33,731 nt of DNA, from contig CAYLUU010000013.1 in assembly GCA_964386925.1 (NCBI GenBank), positions 1 through 33,731 of the forward strand. The letters are read 5' to 3'. Of this stretch, positions 33,636 through 33,731 are shown in pieces. A program made the position numbers and the translations under genes. Numbering within the stretch: position 1 is the first letter of the stretch; each line of letters begins with the position of its first letter. The notes beneath the pieces were generated by a model that searched no databases, had not been told where the DNA came from, and saw only the letters and a list, made by a program, of their open reading frames with translations. This DNA comes from CAG-791 sp964386925. Lineage in GTDB: Bacteria; Bacillota; Clostridia; Lachnospirales; Lachnospiraceae.

Positions 33636-33731
33636 TCCCACTCGTGAATTGACTGCTTACAGACATATTCACCTTATTATTCGACATGTGGCCAAAGCTC
33701 GAAGAGCTTCTGGCCAGCCGCATCACGGATT
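33511..33731. repeat. 133-bp tandem direct repeat (second unit cut by the window edge)
   Basis: Sequence from 33511 (GTGAATTGACTGCTT) reappears at 33644 with about four changes and continues to the window end, giving a period of 133 bp and an 88-nt partial second unit. The left arm of the first hairpin is not preserved before the second unit. The apical motif AATTGACTNCTTGCAG is shared with 2515-2590. Confidence 0.85.

Noticed and set aside
33511..33731. CRISPR array
   Set aside because: The repeats are 133 bp, contiguous and without spacers, and no cas gene is present.

Overview
The window looks like a chromosomal segment of a gut-type Bacillota, most likely a clostridium of the Lachnospiraceae kind. 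This is inferred from the genes: a CD1871A-type mini-protein beside a polyferredoxin and a redoxin lipoprotein, a YtrA-type GntR/ABC operon, a Clostridia-style ABC-F protein, and strong AGGAG-type ribosome binding sites. There is no rRNA, tRNA, phage or transposase gene. One 100-N assembly gap lies at 24808-24907.

Left part (1-10.5 kb, all genes on the minus strand): an orphan LanC-like protein; rsmJ (16S rRNA G1516 methyltransferase) with a clear terminator; a thiol-redox cassette (CD1871A-like mini-protein, NapH-like polyferredoxin, TlpA-like lipoprotein); an autoregulated-looking gntR-ABC ATPase-permease operon with a YtrA-like operator and a strong terminator; and an ABC-F ATPase.

Central and right part (10.96-32.8 kb, all plus strand): a long exopolysaccharide locus. 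Its core has the order of the Bacillus subtilis ydaKLMN and Listeria pss genes: a membrane protein with a catalytically dead GGDEF domain (likely a c-di-GMP receptor), a DUF2334 deacetylase-like protein, a GT2 processive synthase and a BcsB-like protein. Around this core are three GT-C-like multispanning proteins (one of them an internal duplication), a membrane-anchored thioredoxin-GH8 fusion, an MBOAT acyltransferase, an SGNH-like protein carrying two lectin-like domains, and an (alpha/alpha) barrel protein. The inferred product is a c-di-GMP-controlled, O-acylated, trimmed secreted polysaccharide. A MarR-type regulator follows on the minus strand.

The spaces between genes are unusually rich in long inverted repeats. 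There are several families: hairpins ending in GCTAAAC, a 32-nt palindrome present twice 20 kb apart, a CATTCGCAAAATCGC family, a 162-nt hairpin, and at the right edge a cloverleaf-like element repeated in tandem with a 133-bp period. These elements are the least explained part of the window.
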